NCBI GenBank assembly: GCA_964404745.1
Contig: CAYOLG010000007.1
Coordinates: 1 to 64,000, forward strand
DNA: 64,000 bases
Reading direction: 5' to 3'
From: Pelagisphaera sp964404745
GTDB lineage: Bacteria; Verrucomicrobiota; Verrucomicrobiia; Opitutales; Opitutaceae
Part shown: positions 27,582 through 36,380 of the stretch, in pieces
Numbering within the stretch: position 1 is the first letter of the stretch
Layout of the letters: each line of letters starts with the position of its first letter
Program-made: the position numbers and the translations under genes
Notes under the pieces: model-generated
What the model was told of the DNA's origin: nothing
Databases searched by the model: none
What the model saw: the letters and a program-made list of their open reading frames with translations, nothing else

Positions 27582-28326
27582 CTATTCGATTTTGCCATTC
27601 GCCATATTGCTGGCGCTACTGCTTGGCTGGACCGTTTCTCCATTGGATCGGTCCATTGGGCTGCAATTGGGCCGACGTTCTGATGTCCAATCGCTAAAGG
27701 ATATCGAGTCGCGCTTTGGGCAAGGCCTTACGATGGCGATACTGGGAGGATACCGTTCGATCGCCGCAAATCTGATTTGGCTCTCGAAGAATCAAGACTG
27801 GGAGCAGAGAGATGTTGCCGGCACTTTAGGGAAGATTGCTCTGGCTACCAGTATCGACCCGCGCCCTGAGATGTTCTGGCTCAACGGGGCGCGAATTTTG
27901 GCCAACGATATGCCTACTTGGATTGTCGGGCTGGCCAATGCGGAACAATTGGAAACGACAGATGCGGGACAGGCTATTGCCAGGCAATATGCGGAACGCG
28001 CCTTAGCCTTCTTGGAGGAAAGTAGGGTTTACCAACGAGGCAATCCGAAGATTCACATAGAGGCAGGCATGATCTATTGGAAGAAGCTCGGCGACGTGGA
28101 AAGCGCTGCCCATCGCTTCAAGTCAGCTATCGACACAGGGGAAGCACCGTATTTCGCCTATAGGATCTACGGCGACCTCTTGGTGGAGTTGGGGCGCAAG
28201 CGAGAGGCCTTGGAAATGCTGGAGAACCACTACGAGACACTCCCCGATGGCTTGTTAGAAGCCATGAAACCCGTCGTTGGCGATCGAATACGATTGCTTA
28301 GAATGGATTTGCAAACCTCGAATTAA
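27571..28326 (+). CDS. TPR-like membrane-anchored protein linked to ABC exporter
   Basis: A 251-residue protein starting at GTG 27571 inside the end of the permease gene. An N-terminal hydrophobic segment (residues 6-22) probably anchors it, with the rest outside or in the periplasm. The body is helical with TPR-like pairs (AARFKSA-type helix near 190-200, then KREALEMLENHYETLP). I do not know a function. The strict linkage to the ABC ATPase and permease suggests an accessory or assembly factor for that exporter. Confidence 0.7.
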   Translation: MNSSYSILPFAILLALLLGWTVSPLDRSIGLQLGRRSDVQSLKDIESRFGQGLTMAILGGYRSIAANLIWLSKNQDWEQRDVAGTLGKIALATSIDPRPEMFWLNGARILANDMPTWIVGLANAEQLETTDAGQAIARQYAERALAFLEESRVYQRGNPKIHIEAGMIYWKKLGDVESAAHRFKSAIDTGEAPYFAYRIYGDLLVELGRKREALEMLENHYETLPDGLLEAMKPVVGDRIRLLRMDLQTSN

Positions 28327-28367
28327 CTTTTCTTGCTCTATATAGGTCGCCGTTTAATAAAGCCTAA

Positions 28368-28967
28368 ATGATGGAGAACCTGCACCCTATTCATGACCGA
28401 CTCTTGTCACGGGCTCATCGTGAAGCCCGTACCGGGCAACGAGGGACCGTGGTCTGGATGTGCGGCCTTTCGGGCTCCGGCAAGAGCACTTTAGCAACTG
28501 CCCTGGAGCGGCGTTTGCACAACGAAGGAAAACTTGTCTATGTGCTCGATGGTGACAACATCCGCACAGGTTTGAATAGCGGACTCAGCTTTTCGGATGA
28601 TGATCGAAGGGAGAATATCCGTAGGATCGCGGAGGTATCGAAACTTTTTGTGGATGCGGGGATCATTACCATCAATTCCTTCATTACTCCCAGCGAGGAG
28701 CTGCGAACGATGGCTCGGGACATAATCAGAAAAGAAGACTTAATCGAGGTCTACGTAAAGGCCTCTTTTGAAACCTGTATGCAGCGCGACGTGAAGGGTC
28801 TTTATGCCAAGGCTGAGGAAGGGTTGATTTCTCAATTTACTGGGAAGGACTCCGGGTTCGAAGAGCCTCTTGATTCAGATTTGATCATCGATACGGAATC
28901 GCAGACCGTAGAGGAATCGGTAGGGACGCTTTTCGAATACGTATTGCCGAGAGTCTCGCTCCCGTAG
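28368..28967 (+). CDS. cysC: Adenylylsulfate (APS) kinase
   Basis: A 199-residue APS kinase that phosphorylates adenylylsulfate to PAPS using ATP. The P-loop GLSGSGKS is at residues 33-40; the DGDNIRTGLN block, the FSDDDRRENIRRI block and the KGLYAKAEEG block are all present. It is cytoplasmic. ATP sulfurylase genes (cysD/cysN or sat) are not in the window. The start may be either of two consecutive ATG codons (28368 or 28371). It sits among unrelated genes, so its role here (sulfate assimilation or sulfotransfer) is unclear. Confidence 0.93.
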   Translation: MMENLHPIHDRLLSRAHREARTGQRGTVVWMCGLSGSGKSTLATALERRLHNEGKLVYVLDGDNIRTGLNSGLSFSDDDRRENIRRIAEVSKLFVDAGIITINSFITPSEELRTMARDIIRKEDLIEVYVKASFETCMQRDVKGLYAKAEEGLISQFTGKDSGFEEPLDSDLIIDTESQTVEESVGTLFEYVLPRVSLP

Positions 28968-29004
28968 CAGGACGTATGTGGGGTTTTAGTTCGTCGGCTG
29001 AACG

Positions 29005-30405
29005 ATGACGCTCTATTTAATCAAGATTGGCAAATGGCTGCTGGGCAAATCGGCGGTAATTGTCATAGCGACTTTGGTTGCTGTTGGCGCATATGCCTTG
29101 TACTTGTATATAGGTGATAGCTATCGAATGGAGAAAGAGCGTATCGGTCAGCTTGCTGAGGCTCAAGAGGCTGTCAAGGCAGGTTATGGACATCTGGAAG
29201 CCATGCAGGGCAGCATTCTTGAAGTTACTCGCGAACTGGAGTCCGCGCGAGAAAGGCTGGCAGTGGCGAATGAACTCGTTGAGCGACTGGAGGGATTTCT
29301 TTCAAAGATCGAGTATCTGCTTTCTTCAGCGGATGAAAAAAAGGCGATCGATCGGGAGTTGGCAGAGGCTAGGGGGGAAAGCACTTGGCTTGAGCCTCTG
29401 GTCAGCCAGTTAAGACAACGTAGGGCAGACTTGCGTGTTTCCCGGACCGACCTTGCTTTGGAGGTCGAAGCCCTGGAAAACCGGATAGCCGCTCTAGAAT
29501 CCAGTTCTTCTGAGGTTGCCCGGTATATGGACGCTTCTTGGACGATTATCAGCCGCTACCTTCCGATGGCTTTGGCGTTGTTTTTGTTGGGCCCTGCGCT
29601 TCTGAAATTGACTGCTTACTACGCGATTGCCCCATTCTTCCAGAGGGCGAAACCTATCCGCTTCTGCCAAACTGCTTTACCAGAGCCGGCGATTCGGGAC
29701 AGCGGAGTGTCGGTCACTCTCGTTTTGAAAGAAAGCGAAAAAGCGTGGATCAAGGAATCCTATCTGCAGGCCTCTGATGAGCAATTGGAGCGCTGTACGC
29801 GATTCGTATTGAATTGGCAAATACCAATTACCTGCCTAGCTGCTGGGCTTGTAGAACTGGTTGAGTTCGCTGCAAAAGAGAGTATGCCAAGCGGGTCGAT
29901 AACGGCATCCACCCAAGACAAACCGGATATGGAACTCAGTTTACTGGAGGTTCCCTCGGATAGCTCGATCATTTTGCGACCAAGTCATTTGGTGGCCCTG
30001 ATCGGTTCTCGAGAGCAGCCTTTGGCCATTCGCAGACGATGGAGTTTCAGTCGAGCCCAAGCTTGGATGACGCTGCAGTTTCGCTATTTCGAATTTCTGG
30101 GCCCGTGCCGCTTGGTCGTATCAGGTGTTAGAGGCGTGCGAGCGGAAAAGATCGAGTCCATGGCTAAAGGCGGGAGACGAGCCAACCAGGATTCGACAAT
30201 TGGATTCACGCCCGACTTGAATTTCGCGGCTGTAAGGGCCGAAACCTTTTGGGCGTATTTTCGGGGATTCAACCCATTGTTTGACGACGTGTTCAAAGGC
30301 AAAGGGACGTTTCTGTGTCAGGAAATCTCGAAATCGCAAGAAACCGGCCCTGCCCGATTTTGGGCTGGAATGAGAGACGCCATTTTAAAAGTCATAGGAG
30401 TTTAG
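29005..30405 (+). CDS. Coiled-coil membrane protein with AIM24-like C-terminus
   Basis: A 466-residue protein with a transmembrane segment at residues 15-36, a long coiled coil (about 45-175) and a second transmembrane segment (about 183-205). The C-terminal 230 residues are beta-rich; blocks such as IILRPSHLVALIG and RYFEFLGPCRLVVSGVRG resemble the AIM24 / TIGR00266 fold, though this is only pattern recognition. The last part, ETFWAYFRGFNPLFDDVFKG, looks conserved. The function is unknown. The HAD phosphatase gene starts at the very next base after its stop. Confidence 0.6.
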   Translation: MTLYLIKIGKWLLGKSAVIVIATLVAVGAYALYLYIGDSYRMEKERIGQLAEAQEAVKAGYGHLEAMQGSILEVTRELESARERLAVANELVERLEGFLSKIEYLLSSADEKKAIDRELAEARGESTWLEPLVSQLRQRRADLRVSRTDLALEVEALENRIAALESSSSEVARYMDASWTIISRYLPMALALFLLGPALLKLTAYYAIAPFFQRAKPIRFCQTALPEPAIRDSGVSVTLVLKESEKAWIKESYLQASDEQLERCTRFVLNWQIPITCLAAGLVELVEFAAKESMPSGSITASTQDKPDMELSLLEVPSDSSIILRPSHLVALIGSREQPLAIRRRWSFSRAQAWMTLQFRYFEFLGPCRLVVSGVRGVRAEKIESMAKGGRRANQDSTIGFTPDLNFAAVRAETFWAYFRGFNPLFDDVFKGKGTFLCQEISKSQETGPARFWAGMRDAILKVIGV

Positions 30406-31068
30406 ATGTTGGGGGTGATTTTCGATTGGGATGGAGTCGTCATTGATTCTTCAAGACAACACGAGGAAAGCTGGGATTTGCTGGCCGAAGAGGTAGGCTT
30501 ACCCTTGTTCGAGGGGCATTTCAAAATCGGCTTTGGCAAACGGAATGAATTGATCATCCGAGAGATACTCAATTGGACAAGCGATCCGCTGGAAGTTGCT
30601 CGTCTTGGCGACCGGAAGGAAGTCCTTTACCGGAGAATCATTCAACGGGATGGCATCGCCATGCTCCCAGGCGTTGTCGATTTCATCGAATCGCTTAGGC
30701 TCGAGAAGGTACCCTATGCCATTGGATCATCGACGCCGAAAGAGAATATCGAATCTGTTTTGGGGTACATGGATCGGAGGGGTTGGTTTCGGCATGTTGT
30801 GGCAGCAGCGGATGTTACACGAGGAAAACCGGACCCGGAGGTTTTTCTCAAATCGGCAGAAAAATTGGAGCTTAGCCCGGACCGCTGTGTCGTTTTCGAG
30901 GATTCGCTTAGCGGAATCGAAGCGGGCAAAGCGGGCGGCATGAAAGTGGTTGCATTGACGACAACCCATACGCGGGCGGCGCTTGAGGATTCACCTGCAG
31001 ACCTGATCGTCGACTCTTTCCACGAAGTGTCAATCGACTGGTTGACCGAGCTCGTGGGTCGAAATTAG
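30406..31068 (+). CDS. HAD-family phosphatase (beta-phosphoglucomutase-like)
   Basis: A 220-residue haloacid dehalogenase-type phosphatase. Motif I is Asp7-Trp-Asp9 in FDWDGVVID; motif II is the GSSTP block near residue 107; motif III/IV are KPDPEVF and FEDSLSGIEAG. The cap domain between motifs I and II fits the subfamily that includes beta-phosphoglucomutase and 2-deoxyglucose-6-phosphatase. It is cytoplasmic. It starts directly at the stop of the coiled-coil gene, suggesting co-translation. Confidence 0.88.
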   Translation: MLGVIFDWDGVVIDSSRQHEESWDLLAEEVGLPLFEGHFKIGFGKRNELIIREILNWTSDPLEVARLGDRKEVLYRRIIQRDGIAMLPGVVDFIESLRLEKVPYAIGSSTPKENIESVLGYMDRRGWFRHVVAAADVTRGKPDPEVFLKSAEKLELSPDRCVVFEDSLSGIEAGKAGGMKVVALTTTHTRAALEDSPADLIVDSFHEVSIDWLTELVGRN

Positions 31069-31130
31069 CGCAGGCATCTGGCTTGTCCTGTACCATGATA
31101 GGGTTCACAGACTGTATGCGTGAGCTACCA
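31066..31130. repeat. Degenerate GCGCAGGCAT inverted repeat
   Basis: TAGCGCAGGCAT at the start faces ATGCGTGAGCTA at the end, an imperfect inverted repeat of the family at 799-860. It follows the HAD phosphatase gene. Confidence 0.5.
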
Positions 31131-31204
31131 ATCGTGGCCGCTCTCCCGTCTTGGTCCCTAAAGGGCCATGCGCGTCAACTTCGTTGAAGATCGCGAAAGA
31201 AAAG

Positions 31205-31266
31205 CGCCGGGACGTCGAGTTCCACCCTGAGCGTCATGCAAATAGGTGGAGCTCGACCTCCGGGCG
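31205..31266. repeat. Inverted repeat, GGTGGAGCTCGACCTCC family
   Basis: Arms of 22 bases at 31205-31226 and 31245-31266 match at about 18 positions, with an 18-base centre. It differs from the GTAG families in sequence but is similar in size. It lies between the HAD and symporter genes. Confidence 0.7.
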
Positions 31267-31348
31267 AGCTTAGTTTGGATTGGAGGGTTGTTTCTTAGGA
31301 ACGATCCGTCCTAAAGTGATTTATGGTAGATCGTGAAACCTCAAATTT

Positions 31349-32683
31349 ATGGAACTGCACAAAATCAAATTAACTCGTTGGATTGTCTTGGCGATGTTGG
31401 CCGGAGCCGTTACCGGCTTAATCATTTCCCAGTTCGTGGAGTTCGCTATCGATTCAGGGACCGGTCGCGTGAAGCTGGATGGCCAGAATCGACCGATTTT
31501 GGAAAACAGCTTTGCGGCCGATTACATTGTTAATGGCTTTTTCCAGTTTCTTAGCGAGGCGTTCATCCGCAGTCTCAAAGCTTTGGTGGTACCGCTAGTA
31601 TTCGTCTCTCTGGTCTGCGGAACGGCTGCTATGGATGATGTCCGTAAACTGGGATCCATTGGTTTGAAAACGCTGGCTTTATACCTCTTTACGACCGCCA
31701 TAGCCATAAGCATCGCGATCGTTGTGGCTCTTGTTGTTCGACCTGGTGAAGGCGTACAAGTGACGGAGGCCAATGACTATGTTCCCGGAGAAACGAAATC
31801 GCTGCTTCAGGTATTCATCGATATTTTCCCGGAAAACGTTGTATCCGCTTTCGCCAATGGAGAGATGCTTCAGATCATCGCCGCGGCTTTGGCATTCGGA
31901 GTTGCCCTTGTCGTCTCTGGCGAACATGGAAAGCGAATTTTGGACCTATTCAAAGACCTGAATGAGGTAATAATGAAACTCGTGATCATTGTCATGCTCA
32001 TGGCCCCTTTTGGCGTATTCGCAAAGATATCGCAGGTTTTTGCCAAAGAGGGATTCGATACGATCTTCGCGTTGGGCAAATACTTTATTTTGGTTATAGC
32101 GGTATTGTTGATACATGGATTGGTGGTGTATCCAACAATGCTGAAGGCTCTCACCGGATTGAACCCCATTCAGTTCTTCAAGAAGATGCGAAACGTCCAG
32201 TTGTTCGCCTTCAGTACAGCCAGCAGTAACGCCACGATTCCCGTGACTATTAGGGCCGTGGAAGAGCGTCTTGGAGCTTCCAACAAGGTAGCATCCTTTA
32301 CGGTCCCTCTTGGGGCGACGATAAACATGGATGGGACAGCCATAATGCAAGGAGTCGCCACCGTTTTCATTGCCCAATTGTCGGGGATCGATCTTACTAT
32401 TGGCCAGTATCTCACGGTCATTCTTGCGGCGACCATGGCATCCATCGGGACAGCCGGTGTGCCAAGCGCAGGATTGGTAATGCTTACTATGGTACTTGGG
32501 GTGGTGGGGCTGCCCCCAGACAAAATAGGGCTCATCATAGGCATTGACCGGCTGCTGGACATGGTAAGGACAGCCGTGAACGTCACGGGAGATTCGGCTA
32601 TCACTTGTATTATTGCCAAGTCAGAGGGGGCCCTCGACGAGAACGTATACGATCGTTCGCATTTGGACGAAGACGTAAGCTGA
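31349..32683 (+). CDS. Dicarboxylate/amino acid:cation symporter
   Basis: A 444-residue inner-membrane transporter of the DAACS / SDF family (GltP/GltT-like). It has about eight transmembrane segments; the serine-rich hairpin is seen as STASSNATIPVT near residue 290, and TVPLGATINMDGTAIMQG (near 322) is the family's conserved sodium- and substrate-binding region. It imports glutamate, aspartate, C4-dicarboxylates or neutral amino acids with Na+ or H+. uvrB starts 5 bases after its stop. Confidence 0.92.
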   Translation: MELHKIKLTRWIVLAMLAGAVTGLIISQFVEFAIDSGTGRVKLDGQNRPILENSFAADYIVNGFFQFLSEAFIRSLKALVVPLVFVSLVCGTAAMDDVRKLGSIGLKTLALYLFTTAIAISIAIVVALVVRPGEGVQVTEANDYVPGETKSLLQVFIDIFPENVVSAFANGEMLQIIAAALAFGVALVVSGEHGKRILDLFKDLNEVIMKLVIIVMLMAPFGVFAKISQVFAKEGFDTIFALGKYFILVIAVLLIHGLVVYPTMLKALTGLNPIQFFKKMRNVQLFAFSTASSNATIPVTIRAVEERLGASNKVASFTVPLGATINMDGTAIMQGVATVFIAQLSGIDLTIGQYLTVILAATMASIGTAGVPSAGLVMLTMVLGVVGLPPDKIGLIIGIDRLLDMVRTAVNVTGDSAITCIIAKSEGALDENVYDRSHLDEDVS

Positions 32684-32688
32684 GACAA

Positions 32689-34731
32689 ATGGATACAGCG
32701 AAAGGCGAGGCGTCTTTGTTTGATTTGCGATCGGAGTATGAGCCAATGGGTGATCAGCCCGAGGCGATCGAGGCGATTGTATCTTCAATCCAATCTGGCA
32801 ATCAGTATCAGACTTTGCTTGGCGTTACGGGCTCGGGGAAAACGTTCAGCATGGCCAACATCATTGCCCGTTGCGGCCGCCCGGCTTTGGTCATATCTCA
32901 CAACAAGACACTGGCGGCTCAGCTCTATTCAGAACTGAAAAACTTTTTCCCCAGCAACGCAGTCGAGTATTTCGTCAGCTACTACGATTATTACCAGCCG
33001 GAGGCCTATGTTCCTTCGACGGATACGTTTATAGAGAAAGATTCGTCGATAAACGACGAAATTGACCGGCTGCGGATTTCGGCTACCAGCAGTCTGATTA
33101 GCCGGCGGGATGTCGTTGTAGTCGCTAGTGTATCTTGTATATATGGACTGGGGTCGCCCGAGGATTTCGAAGAACTGATGATCGAATTGCGTCAAGGTGA
33201 AGAATTAGGCAGGGATAGCTTTCTCAATCGGCTCGTGGAGATTCAGTACGATCGCAATGATGTGGATCTAGCCCGCGGCAGATTTCGAGTGAGAGGCGAT
33301 ATCGTAGATGTTATGCCCGCCTATCTCGAGAAAGGGTTGCGTATCGAATTTTGGGGAGACGAGATTGAGCGACTGACGGAATTCGACCCCCTGACTGGTG
33401 AATCCGTTCGGGATCTTGAACAGTTCAATCTGTATCCTGCTAATCAATTCGTGACCACGAAAGGGAAAACGGCTCGGGCTATTGGATCTATCAAGGAGGA
33501 ATTGAAGAGCCGGGTCGCGGAATTTGAAGAGCAGGGCAAGCTATTGGAGGCCCAGCGAATCAGCATGCGAACGAATTACGATTTGGAGATGCTGCAGGAA
33601 GTTGGATTCTGTAGTGGCATTGAGAATTACTCGATGCATCTATCAGGCAGGAAACCCGGAGAAAGGCCATCCTGTCTAATCGATTTCTTTGACGATGATT
33701 TCGTCCTTCTGGTTGACGAAAGCCATGTAACGATTCCGCAAATTGGAGCGATGTATGCGGGAGACCGCTCGCGCAAGTCAACTCTAGTCGAGCACGGTTT
33801 TCGATTGCCTTCCGCTTTGGACAATCGACCGATGAATTTCGATGAGTTTCTGGACGTGACAGGAACGACCGTATTCGTATCAGCGACTCCAGCGAAGTTC
33901 GAATTAGAGAAGAGCGCATCAGTGGCGGAGCAGATTATTCGTCCTACCGGACTGCTTGATCCTCGAATCCAGATACGCCCGATCAAGGGTCAAGTGGAAG
34001 ACTTGATAGGGGAAGTTCATCGGGCCATTGAACAGGGGGAGCGCGTTTTGGTCACGACCTTAACCAAGAGATTGTCTGAGGATATTACTGTTTTTTTAAG
34101 GGAGCGGGAGATCAACGTCGAATATCTCCATTCGGATATCGATGCAATCGAGCGGGTAGAAATCTTGCGACGCTTGCGGGCGGGCGACTTCGACGTTTTG
34201 GTAGGCATCAATCTGCTTCGGGAAGGCTTGGATTTGCCGGAGGTGGCCTTGGTGGCTATTCTCGATGCGGATAAAGAGGGCTTCTTAAGAAGCCAAACGA
34301 GCTTGGTTCAAACTGCCGGTCGAGCCGCGCGCCACGAGAATGGAAGGGTTATCTTCTATGCTGATGTCATTACGGATTCCATACGCAACACGATAGAGAT
34401 CACGGACCGAAGGCGTTCTAAGCAGATCGAGTACAACACAGAGCACGGCATTACTCCCAAAAGCGTCGTACGCCCTGTGCAAAAGAGTTTGTATGAGGTG
34501 GGCGCTCCAAAGGAAGAGGCATCTTATATCGTAAGCGAAGATGAAGATGTAGAAGCGGTTATCAACGAGCTCACGAAAGAAATGGATGAGGCGGCTTCGA
34601 AGCTTGAATTCGAACGAGCGGCTTTGCTCAGAGATCAAATAGAGACGCTTCGTTCAGGAGATTTCTCGAAAGGCAATAAAAAGCGGGGACAGACTCATGG
34701 CAAACGAGGCTACGCTGGTCGGAGGCGCTGA
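32689..34731 (+). CDS. uvrB: Excinuclease ABC subunit B
   Basis: A 680-residue UvrB, the full family length. The start is the ATG at 32689; the frame continues upstream over the symporter gene but UvrB homology begins here. Walker A GVTGSGKT is at residues 45-52; the YYDYYQPEAYVP beta-hairpin region follows near 103. The helicase motifs (LREGLDLPEVALVAILDAD, QTAGRAARH) and a C-terminal UVR domain that binds UvrC are present. It verifies DNA damage in nucleotide excision repair. uvrA and uvrC are not in the window. Confidence 0.97.
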   Translation: MDTAKGEASLFDLRSEYEPMGDQPEAIEAIVSSIQSGNQYQTLLGVTGSGKTFSMANIIARCGRPALVISHNKTLAAQLYSELKNFFPSNAVEYFVSYYDYYQPEAYVPSTDTFIEKDSSINDEIDRLRISATSSLISRRDVVVVASVSCIYGLGSPEDFEELMIELRQGEELGRDSFLNRLVEIQYDRNDVDLARGRFRVRGDIVDVMPAYLEKGLRIEFWGDEIERLTEFDPLTGESVRDLEQFNLYPANQFVTTKGKTARAIGSIKEELKSRVAEFEEQGKLLEAQRISMRTNYDLEMLQEVGFCSGIENYSMHLSGRKPGERPSCLIDFFDDDFVLLVDESHVTIPQIGAMYAGDRSRKSTLVEHGFRLPSALDNRPMNFDEFLDVTGTTVFVSATPAKFELEKSASVAEQIIRPTGLLDPRIQIRPIKGQVEDLIGEVHRAIEQGERVLVTTLTKRLSEDITVFLREREINVEYLHSDIDAIERVEILRRLRAGDFDVLVGINLLREGLDLPEVALVAILDADKEGFLRSQTSLVQTAGRAARHENGRVIFYADVITDSIRNTIEITDRRRSKQIEYNTEHGITPKSVVRPVQKSLYEVGAPKEEASYIVSEDEDVEAVINELTKEMDEAASKLEFERAALLRDQIETLRSGDFSKGNKKRGQTHGKRGYAGRRR

Positions 34732-34750
34732 CTGGCCCAGCATAGCCTAG

Positions 34751-34883
34751 GGTAGGGGGGGTGATCTTAGAGCGCCCATTTTTAGATTAGCGGGGCATTT
34801 CGACGTCATCACGAAGAGATATGGGAAACAGGCTGGAAGCCTAAGCTAAATCATTTTTGAGCCATCGGAGATCGCCCGCTACC
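34751..34883. repeat. Degenerate GGTAG inverted repeat
   Basis: The right end, read on the minus strand, shares GGTAGCGGGCGATCTCCGA with the element at 6622-6690; the left end (GGTAGGGGGGGTGATCTTAG) is a diverged partner. About 80 bases lie between the arms. It sits between convergent genes, as the other copy does. Confidence 0.65.
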
Positions 34884-34887
34884 GGAC

Positions 34888-34924
34888 AAAAAAGCGGAAG
34901 CAGCATAGCCGCTTCCGCTTTTTT
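34888..34924. terminator. Bidirectional rho-independent terminator
   Basis: AAGCGGAAGC at 34892-34901 pairs perfectly with GCTTCCGCTT at 34911-34920. The stem is flanked by an A-run on the left and a T-run on the right, so it can end both uvrB (plus strand) and the TPR gene (minus strand). Confidence 0.9.
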
Positions 34925-34948
34925 GAAAGACAGTTTTGTCGAGCGTAT

Positions 34949-36337
34949 CTACAGCCCAAGATTGGCCAAGTGCACTTTACGCACCTGTTCGAGATAGCGG
35001 GTGACAAAGTCGCGAGGTTCGAGAGTATTAGCTCGCTCGAGGTGAGGGATCGCTTTGCCGTATTGCTCGCGAGCGACGAAGGAGCGTGCCCAGGCGATCA
35101 AACCTTTAACTTCGACTTCCGGGATTTTGGTGACCCGTTCATAGTAAAGGTCGGCGCGAGCATAGCCTTCGTTAGTGTCGAGCGATGTGTAGTGATCCGC
35201 GAGCATCATTAATGCTTCGCCATCAAGTGGATCGTTCTGAATAAGCTTTTCCAAGATGGGAATGAAGACATCGGTCTGACCCTCACTCATGGCGATATGG
35301 GATTCCATGCGCAGCAGACGTGTATCGTTGTCTGTAGTAATGCGACTACCATAGGTCTGGCGGATGTCCGCAATAAGAGTTTTGGCTTCCTCGAAGGCGC
35401 CCCGTCCTACGAGAATATCCGCGGTATCGATATGAGTCTTCACCGGACGGTTGGGATCCTTTTGTATAGCTTTGCGGTAGTAGATGAGGGCTAGCTCGTT
35501 CAGGCTGCGCGACATGTAGATGTTGCCCATGAATTCGAGCGATTCCGGCGTAGACTTGCCTAAGCGATCGACGATTTCCTGGATGGCTACAGCGGTTTCG
35601 GCGTCATCTAACCCCAAGTAAGCGTTAGCTTGGCTGATCCATATGATCTCGTTTTCAGGCTCCTGCAGAAGAATCTCTTCGAGAACTGCGATCGATTCCT
35701 GGTATTTCTTTTGATTGAGAAGAGCCTTGGCGAGCCCCAACTGCCAGTCTTTAACCGTGGCATCGAGCAGGATGGCCTCGCGGTAGGCGGTTTCCGCTGA
35801 AATGAACTGGCCGCCGTTGACGTAGCATAAGCCGAGCAGGCCAAAGGTTGTGCTATCGCGAGATCCGAGATCGATGGCCTTGATAAAATGCTTTTTAGCC
35901 CTCTCGAATTCTCCCGACTGAACCATCATAATGGCCAAGTTTCGCTGGGCGCGGAGGAAATTCGGATATTTTTCGATAGCCATGAGAAAGTACTCCATGG
36001 CGGTTTCGTTGTCGCCTTTTTCACCGTATAGACTACCGATGATAAATTCCAAGGAGCCACTAGATTCGGGAGTGATGTTGGCCTTTAGCATCTGTAGGGC
36101 CGCATCTTTGTCGTCTTTCATCACTTCCATAATTTCCCGGAAGACCTCTTGCTCGGACTCATTGAGCTTAGGGTTTTTCGCCACATCTATCTCGTAGTCG
36201 CCAATGTATGCGGCCCGTATGTGGGGTTGATCCCAGAAAGTCGCCGGATCATATTCGAGTTGGGCATGAGCCGAGGCTAGTCCGGCCAAGCCCAAGAGGC
36301 TACTAATGGCTAATTTAAATCGGTTGCTCTTAATCAT
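34949..36337 (-). CDS. Exported TPR protein of ExbB/ExbD operon
   Basis: A 462-residue protein with a Sec signal (residues 1-26, ending in AHA) and about ten tetratricopeptide repeats from residue 80 to the end (for example AMEYFLMAIEKYPNF, AKKHFIKAIDLG, SAETAYREAILLD). It is periplasmic. It is the last gene of the DUF3450-ExbB-ExbD-ExbD operon, 43 bases after the second ExbD gene. The same TPR position occurs in TonB2/TtpC-type operons of other Gram-negative bacteria, where the TPR protein assists the complex. Confidence 0.88.
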   Translation of the reverse strand: MIKSNRFKLAISSLLGLAGLASAHAQLEYDPATFWDQPHIRAAYIGDYEIDVAKNPKLNESEQEVFREIMEVMKDDKDAALQMLKANITPESSGSLEFIIGSLYGEKGDNETAMEYFLMAIEKYPNFLRAQRNLAIMMVQSGEFERAKKHFIKAIDLGSRDSTTFGLLGLCYVNGGQFISAETAYREAILLDATVKDWQLGLAKALLNQKKYQESIAVLEEILLQEPENEIIWISQANAYLGLDDAETAVAIQEIVDRLGKSTPESLEFMGNIYMSRSLNELALIYYRKAIQKDPNRPVKTHIDTADILVGRGAFEEAKTLIADIRQTYGSRITTDNDTRLLRMESHIAMSEGQTDVFIPILEKLIQNDPLDGEALMMLADHYTSLDTNEGYARADLYYERVTKIPEVEVKGLIAWARSFVAREQYGKAIPHLERANTLEPRDFVTRYLEQVRKVHLANLGL

Positions 36338-36380
36338 TTGTCTTTCGTTTCTAAATTTAGTTTTCTTGGTTCGCTAAAGA

